From the NCBI GenBank assembly GCA_947498985.1, contig CANMMF010000003.1, positions 186,001 to 250,000 of the forward strand: a DNA stretch of 64,000 nucleotides, given 5' to 3'. A model generated the notes under the pieces. That model did no database searches and was not told the DNA's origin. It worked only from the letters and a program-made list of their open reading frames with translations. Numbering within the stretch: position 1 is the first letter of the stretch; each line of letters starts with the position of its first letter. The DNA is from an uncultured Paracoccaceae bacterium. GTDB taxonomy: Bacteria > Pseudomonadota > Alphaproteobacteria > Rhodobacterales > Rhodobacteraceae. The position numbers and the translations under genes were made by a program. Below, piece after piece: positions 18,152 through 27,311 of the stretch.

Positions 18152-19450
18152 ATGACTGAGTTTGATGCGATTGTGATCGGCGGCGGATCTGCCGGGCTCG
18201 CCTTTGCCCGCAAGGCCAGGGATCTCGGCGCAAAATGCCTCATGATCGAGCGGGACCATCTGGGCGGCACCTGCGTCAACCGCGGTTGCGTGCCAAAAAA
18301 GCTGCTCTGGGATGTCGCGTGGGCCTGCGTGAAACAGCAGGCCTCTGATGAGCGCAGCGTGCCGCCTGATTTCGCGGCGCTGCAACGAGACATCGCGCGG
18401 AAGATCGAAACCATCCGCGACAGCTTTCGCGATGACATCGACGGCGCTGGCCTTGAATTGCGCAAAGGCGCGGCGACCCTCGATGAACATGGCCGGATTG
18501 TGCGGATCGGCGAGGATGCATTCTCCGCCCCCCACATTGTGATCGCCACCGGGGCCCGCCCGGCGGCGCTGGAGATCCCGGGCCGCGACTTTGCCCAGAC
18601 CAGCGATGATGTCCTCGGCTGGACGGAGATCCCGGATCGCATCGTCTTTCTTGGCGGTGGCTATATCGGTTGCGAGCTGGCGTCGATCTTTGCCGCTCTC
18701 GGCGCCGAGGTCAGCATCGTCGACCCGGGGGATCGCATCCTCGCCCAGTTTGACGCCGATCTGGCGGAGCGCGCCCGGCAGATCCTGCAGACCCGCGGTG
18801 TCGAGATCCGCCTTGGCGTCGCACCGCAATCCATAACTGACACCGGGCCGGGCCTTGAGGTCCGACTTGAGGATGGCACGACCCTCTCGGGCGACCGCAT
18901 CGTGGCCGCCGTGGGCCGCACACCCAATATCGACACGTTCGGGCCTCTCGCTTCAGCGCTTCGAACCGCACAAAGCGGCGCATTGCAGATTGATGACCGG
19001 TTCGAGACATCCGCCAGAGGTGTCTATGCCATCGGCGACGTCGCGGACCGGCTGCCGCTGACCCCGGTTGCCACGCGCGACGGGGAGGCGCTGGCGCGCA
19101 TGCTCTTTGACGGCAGCCCCGCCGAGCCCATCGACCTGTTCCTGGTCGCCACCGCCGCGTTCGTGATGCCGCCCATCGCGCAGGTCGGAGAGACGGAGAC
19201 GCGTGAGCTTGCAACCGGCGCCGATCTCTCCGATGGCGCTCTGGTGCCGGAGGGGCATTGGAGCGCGGCCACTGCCCACAAGGTCCAGAGGAATGCCGAA
19301 GGTCTGCTCGGCGCGGCCCTGATGAGCGAGACCGCGGCGGACATGATCACCCCTTTCGCGGGACTTGTTGCGGCGGCCTCCGGCAAGGACCCGGTGGATG
19401 CACCGACCGGCGTACACCCGACCTTCGGCGAGGAGACACTGGGTCGGTGA
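18152..19450 (+). CDS. Glutathione-reductase-like pyridine nucleotide-disulfide oxidoreductase
   Basis: 432 residues. The FAD-binding GGGSAG is at about 9-14 and the redox-active pair lies in GTCVNRGCVPKK (about 40-51). The NAD(P)-binding GGGYIGCE is near 168-175, and the C-terminal dimerisation domain carries the catalytic HPT (GVHPTFGEE). This points to glutathione reductase; the chain is slightly short for that enzyme (about 450). ATG at 18152 fits the Rossmann strand. Confidence 0.82.
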   Translation: MTEFDAIVIGGGSAGLAFARKARDLGAKCLMIERDHLGGTCVNRGCVPKKLLWDVAWACVKQQASDERSVPPDFAALQRDIARKIETIRDSFRDDIDGAGLELRKGAATLDEHGRIVRIGEDAFSAPHIVIATGARPAALEIPGRDFAQTSDDVLGWTEIPDRIVFLGGGYIGCELASIFAALGAEVSIVDPGDRILAQFDADLAERARQILQTRGVEIRLGVAPQSITDTGPGLEVRLEDGTTLSGDRIVAAVGRTPNIDTFGPLASALRTAQSGALQIDDRFETSARGVYAIGDVADRLPLTPVATRDGEALARMLFDGSPAEPIDLFLVATAAFVMPPIAQVGETETRELATGADLSDGALVPEGHWSAATAHKVQRNAEGLLGAALMSETAADMITPFAGLVAAASGKDPVDAPTGVHPTFGEETLGR

Positions 19451-19529
19451 CGAACGGGGACGTTGCGCGGACAGGCCCCGAAGCGGCACGCGCGGCAACA
19501 CGATCCAAAGTGCCCCTGAAAGCCGCGTT

Positions 19530-20240
19530 TTACGTCACAGATAACCGCGAATGCTCTTCGGTGATCGCCTTGTCCCCGGCGATGAGGGATTTGCCGATAT
19601 CCGACAGGAGCGCGACCACCGCGCGTACCCGGGCCCGGGTGCGTCAGGTCCGACTGCAGCAGCACCCAGCCCGAGCGGTCGGCCACAATCGGTGTTCCGG
19701 GCACCACCCTCGACCAGCGGATCGCGAGCATGGTCGCAAGCGGCACAATCGCCATGCCTTGTCCGACGCCCGGCAGCTGGTTGATCAGGATCGGATCGCG
19801 TATCCAGGTGCCGCGCCGCGCGGCGGGACAGAGGGTGGTTTCGTCAAGCCCGGGGTTCGGCCAGAGCGTCGAGTTGCCGATCCGGTGCGGCCCCTCTCCG
19901 GCGGGGCCGCGAGCGTCCCTGCTGCTCGACAACGGCCCGACTTGCCAAAATGGCGGCCTGGCCGGAGAGTTCGGTCACGGTGACCGGGGCGGTGGGCGTC
20001 TCGTCGCAGAATGCGGAGACGCGGAGACCCTCCTGCAAGACATGCGGCGACGGTGTGCTGGCGACCAAGCCGGGTCTTGGGTGTAAGGTGGCCGATCCGC
20101 TGACGCTGTCCGGGTCCGAGTTTGCCTGCACGCCGGACACATTCTGACGCCGAGCGCGTGGTCGATTTCAACGACGGGCTGCCGAAATTCGCCGATGCGC
20201 CGAGCGAGGCGGGCGACAGCGGAGAGATGCGAAGGAGCCG
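19530..20240 (-). pseudogene. Decayed LysR-family regulator
   Basis: Minus-strand fragments in shifting frames resemble one LysR protein: an HTH-like piece near 20160-20230, VTVTELSGQAAILASRAVV (about 19930-20000), then ILINQLPGVGQGMAIVPLATML with GWVLLQSDL (about 19650-19800). The last part, RVRAVVALLSDIGKSLIAG, ends at TAA (19530-19532). At least two frame changes separate them. The 5' limit is approximate. No intact gene lies between the reductase-like gene and xylB. Confidence 0.5.
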
Positions 20241-20317
20241 TCTATTTCTGGCTGGCGGACGGGGGATGTGCGGGCCTGGTGGCTGGTTTGTCGCGCCGCG
20301 CTGTGGCACACCGGTAA

Positions 20318-20341
20318 TATTCAGACTGACCAAACTGAATA
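20318..20341. promoter_or_regulatory. Inverted repeat upstream of the decayed LysR and xylB
   Basis: TATTCAG (20318-20324) and CTGAATA (20335-20341) form a 7-base inverted repeat with a 10-base gap, the same geometry as the repeat ahead of the LysR gene at 11041. It lies between the decayed LysR (minus) and xylB (plus), where a LysR protein would bind. It may be a relic. Confidence 0.4.
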
Positions 20342-20543
20342 CACCAAAACCGCTATGACACTCCCCCCGTGAAACCGGCGGCCGACCACCGTCCCGCAGG
20401 TCTCTTGTGATGCGCGCGCAGCTGGTCGATACTCTTGCGACGGCCAAATCAACCCCGATGCCTCCTTTGTCATTGCGGGGCGAACGGGCGTCGCGGCAGC
20501 GGCGGCAAACTGATCTGGCCGCATTGAAACGCGAGATATAACA

Positions 20544-21995
20544 ATGACGTACCTCGGACTCGATCTGGGAACTTCGGGCCTGCGCGCCCTGCTGGTCGAT
20601 CAGGGCGGCGGCGTTATCGGATCCGCGGCTCGGGACTATACCGTGTCGCACCCGCAGCCGGGCTGGTCCGAGCAGGATCCGGCGCAGTGGACCGACGCGC
20701 TGCACGCATGTGTCGCGGCCCTGCGCCGCGCGCATCCGGAGTTCGGCGATCTGGGCGGGATCGGCGTCTCGGGGCACATGCATGGCGCCACCCTGGTGGA
20801 TGACAGCGGGCGCGTGCTGCGCCCCTGTATCCTCTGGAACGACAGCCGCGCCACCCGCGAAGCGGCCCATCTGGACGCGCTGCCGGAGGTCCGCGAAATC
20901 TCCGGCAACATCGTCTTTCCGGGGTTCACGGCGCCCAAACTGCTCTGGGTGGAACGCCACGAGCCGGAGGTCTTTGCGCAAATTCACAAGGTGCTCCTGC
21001 CCGCGGCCTATCTGAATTTCTACCTGACCGGACAACATGTCGCCGACATGTCCGACAGCGCCGGAACCGCGTGGTTCGATCTGCGGCGCAGGGACTGGTC
21101 CGACGCCCTGCTGGACGCGGGGCACATGTCGCGCGATCAGATGCCCGCGCTGGTGGAAGGCTGCGAAAAAGCCGGGGCGCTTCGCGCCGATCTGGCGCGT
21201 CAATGGGGCCTCAAGAGGCCCGTGACCATCGCGGGCGGGGCCGGGGACAATGCCGCGGCGGCCTGCGGCGCGGGGGTGGTTCGGGCGGGGCAGGGCTCGG
21301 TCTCGCTTGGCACGTCCGGCGTGTTCCTGGCGGCGCGCGACGGCTGCGCTCCTGCGCCCGAGACGGCAGTGCACACGTTCTGCCACGCCGTTCCCGACCG
21401 CTGGTACCAGATGGGTGTGATGCTGGCCGCCGCAGACAGCCTGACCTGGTTTTCGCGGATCACCGGCGCGTCGGCCCCGGCACTGACATCGGAGCTTGGC
21501 GAGGCTCTGCAGCCGCCGGGCCCGCTGCGGTTCCTGCCGTATCTTGCGGGGGAGCGCACCCCTCACAACGACAGCGGCATGCGCGGCGCGTTCACCGGGA
21601 TCGGCGCGGGCACTTCGCGGCAGGACATGACGCGCGCCATTCTGGAGGGCGTGTGTTACGGGCTGCGCGATGCGCAGCTGGCGCTGCGCCAGGGGGGTGC
21701 GGATCCGGACCGGATCATCGCGCTCGGCGGCGGTTCCAACTCCGACTACTGGCTCCGGCTGCTCGCCACGGTTCTCGAGCTGCCCGTTGCACGGCCCCGG
21801 GACGGCGATTTCGGCGCGGCGCTGGGGGCCGCGCGTCTGGCGATCCTGGCCGACACGCAGGCCAATCCCGACGACATCCTTGTGGCCGCCGAAATCGGAG
21901 AGATCTTCGAGCCGGACCCCGCGCTTACGCCGCGGTTCCACGCCGAACACGCGCGGTTCAAGGCCTCCTATCCGGCCATCCGAGCGGTGCAATGA
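20544..21995 (+). CDS. xylB: Xylulokinase
   Basis: 483 residues, FGGY kinase fold. DLGTSGLRALL (about 6-16), the substrate motif GHMHGATLVD, the ATP-site GGAGDNAAAACG and PYLAGERTPH are typical of XylB. It phosphorylates D-xylulose to xylulose 5-phosphate. Neither xylA nor a xylose transporter is beside it; the only potential regulator is a decayed LysR upstream, so it may serve a different pentulose route. The next gene is on the same strand, starting 96 bases downstream. Confidence 0.9.
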   Translation: MTYLGLDLGTSGLRALLVDQGGGVIGSAARDYTVSHPQPGWSEQDPAQWTDALHACVAALRRAHPEFGDLGGIGVSGHMHGATLVDDSGRVLRPCILWNDSRATREAAHLDALPEVREISGNIVFPGFTAPKLLWVERHEPEVFAQIHKVLLPAAYLNFYLTGQHVADMSDSAGTAWFDLRRRDWSDALLDAGHMSRDQMPALVEGCEKAGALRADLARQWGLKRPVTIAGGAGDNAAAACGAGVVRAGQGSVSLGTSGVFLAARDGCAPAPETAVHTFCHAVPDRWYQMGVMLAAADSLTWFSRITGASAPALTSELGEALQPPGPLRFLPYLAGERTPHNDSGMRGAFTGIGAGTSRQDMTRAILEGVCYGLRDAQLALRQGGADPDRIIALGGGSNSDYWLRLLATVLELPVARPRDGDFGAALGAARLAILADTQANPDDILVAAEIGEIFEPDPALTPRFHAEHARFKASYPAIRAVQ

Positions 21996-22091
21996 CCACC
22001 GCCACCGGGGCGCTGTGGCAGAGCCGCCCCCGTGCGCTATGGTCGGCTCCGCAAGCGGCTGCTAGGTTTACCGAAACCGGACGGAGCCACG

Positions 22092-23609
22092 ATGGGCAGT
22101 TCTGAACCAAGACCCTTCAGGATCGACAAGAATGCGCGCAGCCTCGCGGTTGAAGGGCACGCCGTCCCGCTGGGGGCGCGGGCCTTCGACGTGCTGGCGT
22201 TTCTGGAGGATCACGCCGACCGCGTGGTCTCCAAGCAGGAGCTTCTGGAACATGTCTGGGCGGGGCTCGCCGTCGAGGAGGGCAACCTGAGCGTGCAGAT
22301 CAGCACCCTGCGCAAGCTGCTGGGCGCGGATGCCATCGCGACGGTGCCGGGTGTGGGCTACAAGCTGGCGCATGGCGGTGTGGGGCACACACCCGTCGAG
22401 GGTCCGTCGCTGCCGCAAAAGCCATCGGTCGCCGTGCTGCCCTTTGCCAACCTGACCGGCGACGGGTCGACCGATTATCTGGTGGACGGCATCGTTGCGG
22501 ATCTGATCTCCGTGCTGAGCCGCGTGCCCGGCATCTTCGTGATCGCCGCCTCCTCGAGCTTCAAATACAAGGGCGAGGTGGTCTCGCTGCGCGACGTGGG
22601 CGCGGAGCTGGGGGTGCGCTACGTGCTGGAGGGCGGCATCCAGCTGGGCGGGGACCGGCTGCGCATCACGACTCAACTGGTGGAGGCGCAGACCAGCCAC
22701 ACGCTCTGGTCGGAACGGTTTGTCGGCACGACGCAGGACGTCTTTGCCCTGCAGGACCAGATCATCGAGCGCACCGCGGCTGCGCTGGAGCTCAACGTGA
22801 TGTTCGCCGAGGCGGGGCGGGCCAGACATGCGCCCACCGGGGATATCAGGGCGTATGATCTGTGCCTTCAGGCCGCGCCGCGGGCGATGCGCGTCTCGAC
22901 CCGCGCGGATCTGGACGCGGTGCTGGATTTGCTCGACCGCGCCCTGGCGCTCGATCCCGGCTACGCCTATGCCAAGGCGCTGAAGGCGCGCGCCTACATG
23001 ATGGCAACCGGCGCACGCGCCCTGACACATGCCGAAGGCCGCGCCGGGCTGCCGCCGGCCTATGAAGTGCTCGACGGCCAGCAAACCGACCCGCTGGTGC
23101 TGGCCTATGCGGGCCATATGGTGGCCTATCTCGGCGGCGACGGAGACCTCGGATACCGGTCGATCCAGCAGGCCAAGGGGATCAATCCAAACTCGGTGCT
23201 TGTGCGGGTGTCTTCGGCCTGGTGCGGTGGTTATCTCGGCTATTATCAGGCCGCCATCGAGGATGCGGAATTTGCCTACCGGCTCAACCCGCTGGATCCC
23301 AATATCGGGCATTGCCGTGCGGCCCATGGCTATGCGCTGATGGGTCTTGGGGCCGATGGCGACGCTGTCGAATGGCTGGAGCGCGCCATCGCCGACGATC
23401 CGGGCTTCGGCACGACGCTTCAGGCGCTGGCAACCGCGTATGAGCTGGCAGGCCAGCACGACAAGGCGGTCGACGCGATGGCGCTCTATCTTCGGCAAAC
23501 GCCGCATTACACGCTTGCCCTTTACGAGGCGACAACGCCGTTTGTCGAACAGGTCCTCAGGCAGCGCGTGGCGGCTGCGATGCGGGCCGCCGGTCTGCCG
23601 GAAGGCTGA
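22092..23609 (+). CDS. Winged-helix (OmpR/CadC-type) regulator with TPR-like C-terminus
   Basis: 505 residues. The N-terminal winged helix (about 5-95) has SKQELLEHVWAG, ISTLRKLLG and TVPGVGYKL. A middle alpha/beta domain (about 115-250) contains PSVAVLPFANLTGD and LWSERF, and TPR-like helices follow to the end. No transmembrane helix is evident, so it should be cytoplasmic. ATG at 22092 follows GGAG. Its architecture is shared with the protein at 24751-26370. The adjacent exported-protein gene downstream is a candidate target. Confidence 0.82.
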   Translation: MGSSEPRPFRIDKNARSLAVEGHAVPLGARAFDVLAFLEDHADRVVSKQELLEHVWAGLAVEEGNLSVQISTLRKLLGADAIATVPGVGYKLAHGGVGHTPVEGPSLPQKPSVAVLPFANLTGDGSTDYLVDGIVADLISVLSRVPGIFVIAASSSFKYKGEVVSLRDVGAELGVRYVLEGGIQLGGDRLRITTQLVEAQTSHTLWSERFVGTTQDVFALQDQIIERTAAALELNVMFAEAGRARHAPTGDIRAYDLCLQAAPRAMRVSTRADLDAVLDLLDRALALDPGYAYAKALKARAYMMATGARALTHAEGRAGLPPAYEVLDGQQTDPLVLAYAGHMVAYLGGDGDLGYRSIQQAKGINPNSVLVRVSSAWCGGYLGYYQAAIEDAEFAYRLNPLDPNIGHCRAAHGYALMGLGADGDAVEWLERAIADDPGFGTTLQALATAYELAGQHDKAVDAMALYLRQTPHYTLALYEATTPFVEQVLRQRVAAAMRAAGLPEG

Positions 23610-23975
23610 CGGCGCGCCTGAGGGCACGCCTGGGCGGGTGACGCGAGGCGTGCGTTGGGCCTTGCGTCCGGGTGGACAGCTGACATGATCGCCCCGAGGC
23701 GTCACACCATCCGCAAAGGCCCCGGAAACACGCCCCCAAGGTGGCACCGGACCTCGCTGGACCGGCCCGTTCGGGCCGCCCGACCTGGATGCCATCCAAT
23801 CGGTCAATACGCTGGCGAGCGCGGTCACCTCCCGCAGATCTCCGCCGTTTTCGCAAGATTTTCGCCAAGACTTCGCCTTTCCCTCGGGACGCAGGCTGAC
23901 CTTCTGTCCGACCCTCCGACTGGCCCACAAGCCATGCTGCAGGTGGGCGCAACAGATGGATTGGAGGACCAATAT
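23610..23975. other. 366-base gap without a recognisable gene
   Basis: No frame on either strand shows family features or a convincing start. It contains the GGAGGA ribosome binding site of the next gene at its right end and probably that gene's promoter. I saw no strong hairpin or repeat. Confidence 0.5.
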
Positions 23976-24716
23976 ATGAACAGGAACCTGATTTTCACCT
24001 GCACCGTCATCGCGCTGGCAGGCGCGGCGCAGGCCCAGACAGAGATGCAGCAGGTCTATTCCGGCGCCTTCCCAAGGCTCGATTTCAAGACCGTCATGCC
24101 CACCGGGCAAAGCGTCGCCGTGGACTGCCAGGACGACGCGGCGGACCACCCCTATCAGCCCTATGACTGGCCCGACGCAACCGCCAGTCTAGAGATCCTG
24201 CAGGGCGGCGGCGCGTCGAAGGTCGTGGTGCAGGTCACCGGCGCCAAGCCCGAGACGCTCTACACCATGTGGGTGCGTCTGCGCGGCGAAGACAGCGCCG
24301 GCAACCCCTTTGGCGGCAACCCACTGATCGGCCTGCCAGGCAAGCCGGAGGTGGGTATTCCCGGCAACGCGCTGGTGCCCTCGACCTATTTCCCGCGCGC
24401 GCTGGACGCGGTGCACAGCCCGGTCACCGATCCGATTCACGGGTTCTGGTCGGATGCCGATGGCAACGGGTCGGTCACGATCGAGCTCGATTATCCGATC
24501 ATCGGCGGCGCCTTGCCGTTTCACCGGCTGGAGGGGTTCGACCCCGCCGATCCCAAGCTCACGAAATCGGAGCCGCGCGCCATCCCGGTGGCCATTGTCG
24601 GCGCGTCGAACGGTGCGCCCTTCACCTTGCGGCTGGCCTCGCATTGCAAGGACGGCAAGAGCCACGGATTGGCGCCCGGGCCGCATGAAGGCTGGTTCGA
24701 CTGGAAGATGCCGTAG
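23976..24716 (+). CDS. Exported protein of unknown function
   Basis: 246 residues with a signal peptide (1-20, AQA cleavage). The mature part is beta-rich, with WVRLRGEDSAGNPFGGNPL, TDPIHGFWSDADGNGS and a Cys near each end. I do not recognise the family. ATG at 23976 follows GGAGGA. It sits after one winged-helix/TPR regulator and is convergent with another, so it may belong to one of their regulons. Confidence 0.7.
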   Translation: MNRNLIFTCTVIALAGAAQAQTEMQQVYSGAFPRLDFKTVMPTGQSVAVDCQDDAADHPYQPYDWPDATASLEILQGGGASKVVVQVTGAKPETLYTMWVRLRGEDSAGNPFGGNPLIGLPGKPEVGIPGNALVPSTYFPRALDAVHSPVTDPIHGFWSDADGNGSVTIELDYPIIGGALPFHRLEGFDPADPKLTKSEPRAIPVAIVGASNGAPFTLRLASHCKDGKSHGLAPGPHEGWFDWKMP

Positions 24717-24750
24717 CCGGTCATCGCGGTGATCTGACAGCGCGGATCGG

Positions 24751-26370
24751 TCAGTCGATCAGACCCGCGCCTCTCAGACCGTCAAGCAGCCGCTCCCTCC
24801 GGTCTTCATAGCGGAAGGGGGCGGCATCGACCGCTTCGCGCAGCTCGGGGCGGGTGAGCCGCGATTGCCGGAAGACGTCTTGCGCCTCCGCGGGCTCTTG
24901 CAGATGCCCGTAAGCGGCCAGCAAGGCCGTGATATCGCCCGGTGTTTCGCTGCCGTCCAGAAGGCGCAAAGCGGGGCCGGTCTGGCCGAGATGGAACAGG
25001 ATATGCCCTTCGACGCGGTCATAGCGTGACGTGTGATGCGGATGCAGAAGCTTGGCGCGCCGGATCGCGTAAAGCGCCTCGTCCAGATCCGCGCCGAAAA
25101 GGCCGACCTCGGCCAGCAAGGCGTAGCCATCGGCGTAATTGATGTCCTGCCGAAGCGCATGGCGCGCGGCCGCGAGGGCGTTGTCATATTCGCGGATGGC
25201 GAGGTTCAGAAGCCCGATGGCCAGATAGGCATGCGGGATTTCCGGATCGAGCTGGATGGCGGTCACGGCCGCTTCCAGCCCACGCTCCACCAGCGCCTTC
25301 GAGACTTCGTCAGCCGGGTCTTCCTCGGCAGCCTCGCGCCCGTAGGTCAGGGCGATGCTGGCATGGGCCCTGGCATAATCCGGATCGAGCAGAACGGCGT
25401 TCTCGAACAGCCCGCGCGCGTCCGACAGGGCATTGGGCGCGGCGTCGCGCAGCACTTCGAGACCGCGCAGCAACATGAAATAGGCATCCGGTTCGATCCG
25501 CTGGGGTGCCGCATCGCCGCGCGCCAGAGTGAGCGACAGCGCGTCCACCACGTGCCGGGCCACCTCGTCCTGCAGGCCGAAGACGCTTTCCAGTTGCCGG
25601 TCGAACCGCTCCGACCAGAGGTTTGACGCGCCCTGAGTGTCGATGAGCGAGACATTGATGCGCACAAGCCCGCTTTCCTCGCGCACCGTGCCGCGCACCA
25701 GATAGCGCACTCCGAGATCTTCGGCGATCTCGCGGAACCCGGCTTCGGCGTTGCGGTAATCGAAACTGGACGCGGGCGAGATGACGGTCAGGCCGGGCAC
25801 TTTGGACAGGTCCGTGGAGATGTCCTCGCTGAGACCGTCGCTCAGAAACGAGAGCGCGTCGCTCGGGTTGAGATTGACGAACGGCAACACCGCGAGCGTA
25901 TTTGCCGAGGACACGACCGGCGGCATGATCGCATCGGCATCGTTGCGAGGCACAAATGACCAGCCGATGCCGACCGCCAGCGCCAGCACGGCAACAAGCG
26001 CCAGCAACACCGCCGGCGGGCGCGAGGATGGCCGGGGCGCGGGCGCGCTGGGCGCGATCTGCCGCAACCGGTAGCCGCGCTTGGGAAAGGTCTCCACCAC
26101 ATCCGGGCCCAGGGTCCGGCGAATGTCGCCGATACATTGCACCAGCGAATCGTCCGTTGTCGCCACGTCCGGCCAGACCCGCCCGAACAGCGTGGATTTC
26201 TCCACAACCTTTCCGCCCGCTTCCACAAGCACCGACAGGACATCTATGGACTGCTTGCGCATATGCACAATGCGACCGCCTTGGTCCGTCAGTTCTTGCG
26301 TTTGCGGGTCGAAGCGGAAGGTTCCAATCTCCACTCCAGACGCAGCTTTCGTCTTTTTTTCGTGACTCAT
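24751..26370 (-). CDS. CadC-like membrane-anchored winged-helix regulator with TPR repeats
   Basis: 539 residues. Winged helix at about 15-105 (TTDDSLVQCIGDIRRTLG, ETFPKRGYRL), one transmembrane helix at about 119-140, then an alpha/beta domain (NTLAVLPFVNLNPSD) and TPR-like helices. The layout is that of CadC-type one-component regulators with a periplasmic sensor. ATG at 26370 begins the soluble DNA-binding domain; the frame is open a further 27 codons. It is divergent from the DUF4242 protein gene, its likely target. Confidence 0.82.
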   Translation of the reverse strand: MSHEKKTKAASGVEIGTFRFDPQTQELTDQGGRIVHMRKQSIDVLSVLVEAGGKVVEKSTLFGRVWPDVATTDDSLVQCIGDIRRTLGPDVVETFPKRGYRLRQIAPSAPAPRPSSRPPAVLLALVAVLALAVGIGWSFVPRNDADAIMPPVVSSANTLAVLPFVNLNPSDALSFLSDGLSEDISTDLSKVPGLTVISPASSFDYRNAEAGFREIAEDLGVRYLVRGTVREESGLVRINVSLIDTQGASNLWSERFDRQLESVFGLQDEVARHVVDALSLTLARGDAAPQRIEPDAYFMLLRGLEVLRDAAPNALSDARGLFENAVLLDPDYARAHASIALTYGREAAEEDPADEVSKALVERGLEAAVTAIQLDPEIPHAYLAIGLLNLAIREYDNALAAARHALRQDINYADGYALLAEVGLFGADLDEALYAIRRAKLLHPHHTSRYDRVEGHILFHLGQTGPALRLLDGSETPGDITALLAAYGHLQEPAEAQDVFRQSRLTRPELREAVDAAPFRYEDRRERLLDGLRGAGLID

Positions 26371-26437
26371 TCGGTACTGCCAAGGAACACTCAGGCCAGT
26401 GTACCACCACCACAACGAGGCGGCAAAACGGATCAGA

Positions 26438-27040
26438 ATGATTGGACACATGGCCCCTTTCTTGGGAATTACAATTGCGACGGCGGCGGTCTGCGCTACG
26501 GCAGGGTTCGCAAGCGCAGGACAGTTTGTCGTGGAACTGGCGGCACCCTTGGCGCCGTCATCCGACAGCCTGCTGCAATCGCATGGCGTTGCCGTGGACG
26601 ACGCGCTGTCATCGGGTGCGGATTCCTATGCCATCTTCACCGCTGACGACACTGCCAGCCTGACCGCCTATCTTGCCGCCGCCGCCATCGACGTCGACAA
26701 GGTGTCCGAAGTGCTGTTTGTGAACTCGCCGGTGATCGGCGGCGGGCAAAGCTCCGGTGCGATCCCGAAACCCGGCCACCAGGTCTTTGTCATCGAACGG
26801 CCGATCCCGGGTGTCGGCTTTTTCGGGCTGGAGAAGAAACAGCGCATTTCGCGGAACTCGATCAGCGCGATGGAAAAGCTGGGCGATATCATCGAGTGGG
26901 ACAAGTCCTACCTGACGAGCGAGGGCACCTATTGCCTCTATCGCGCGGATTCGCCCGCCACCCTGCGCGAGCACGGCGCATTGGCCGGCGCGCCGATTGG
27001 CAAAATCACCCAGGTGACGCAATCATCGGTGCCGCAATAG
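26438..27040 (+). CDS. Exported protein with C-terminal DUF4242 domain
   Basis: 200 residues from ATG at 26438; a GTG 39 bases and an ATG 12 bases away are alternatives. It has an N-terminal signal peptide (cleavage after ASA). Two ferredoxin-like halves follow; the second (VFVIERPIPGVGFF...WDKSYLTSEGTYCLYRA) is DUF4242, known from a nickel-binding SCO4226-type protein. Divergent from the CadC-like regulator and followed by a strong terminator about 130 bases downstream. Confidence 0.7.
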   Translation: MIGHMAPFLGITIATAAVCATAGFASAGQFVVELAAPLAPSSDSLLQSHGVAVDDALSSGADSYAIFTADDTASLTAYLAAAAIDVDKVSEVLFVNSPVIGGGQSSGAIPKPGHQVFVIERPIPGVGFFGLEKKQRISRNSISAMEKLGDIIEWDKSYLTSEGTYCLYRADSPATLREHGALAGAPIGKITQVTQSSVPQ

Positions 27041-27168
27041 CGGATGCATTCGCGGCGGGCTTCCGGTCATGTCGAGGGACCGGCGCGCGCCGCGGGACTG
27101 TCAGTCGTCAACCGGCGCGCTCACCTCCAGGATCGGTCAGAAACCGCGATCCGGCAAGCGCCGGGACC

Positions 27169-27210
27169 GGCCCCGTCCGCTCCCCGGACTGCCGCGGACG
27201 GGGCCTTTTT
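27169..27210 (+). terminator. Rho-independent terminator
   Basis: A perfect 12-base stem GGCCCCGTCCGC / GCGGACGGGGCC encloses a 13-base loop and is followed immediately by TTTTT. It ends the transcript of the DUF4242 gene and insulates the AraC gene that begins about 100 bases later. Confidence 0.9.
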
Positions 27211-27311
27211 CCCGCGGCATTGCCGATAGCCGCATCCGCGCGCAGACCCCACGGCGCAATCCCGGGCCAGCCGTCTTGGTTCGCGCCGGGTTAGCGCTTA
27301 ATCTTTCAGGC

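Noticed and set aside
19785-21992. 735-codon open frame on the minus strand
   Set aside because: Most of it is antisense to xylB, with Arg/His/Gly-rich composition and no domain. Only its 5'-distal part overlaps the LysR relic, in mixed frames.
22068-24149. Long minus-strand open frame opposite the winged-helix regulator
   Set aside because: Low-quality composition, no start signal, and it runs against two well-supported plus-strand genes.
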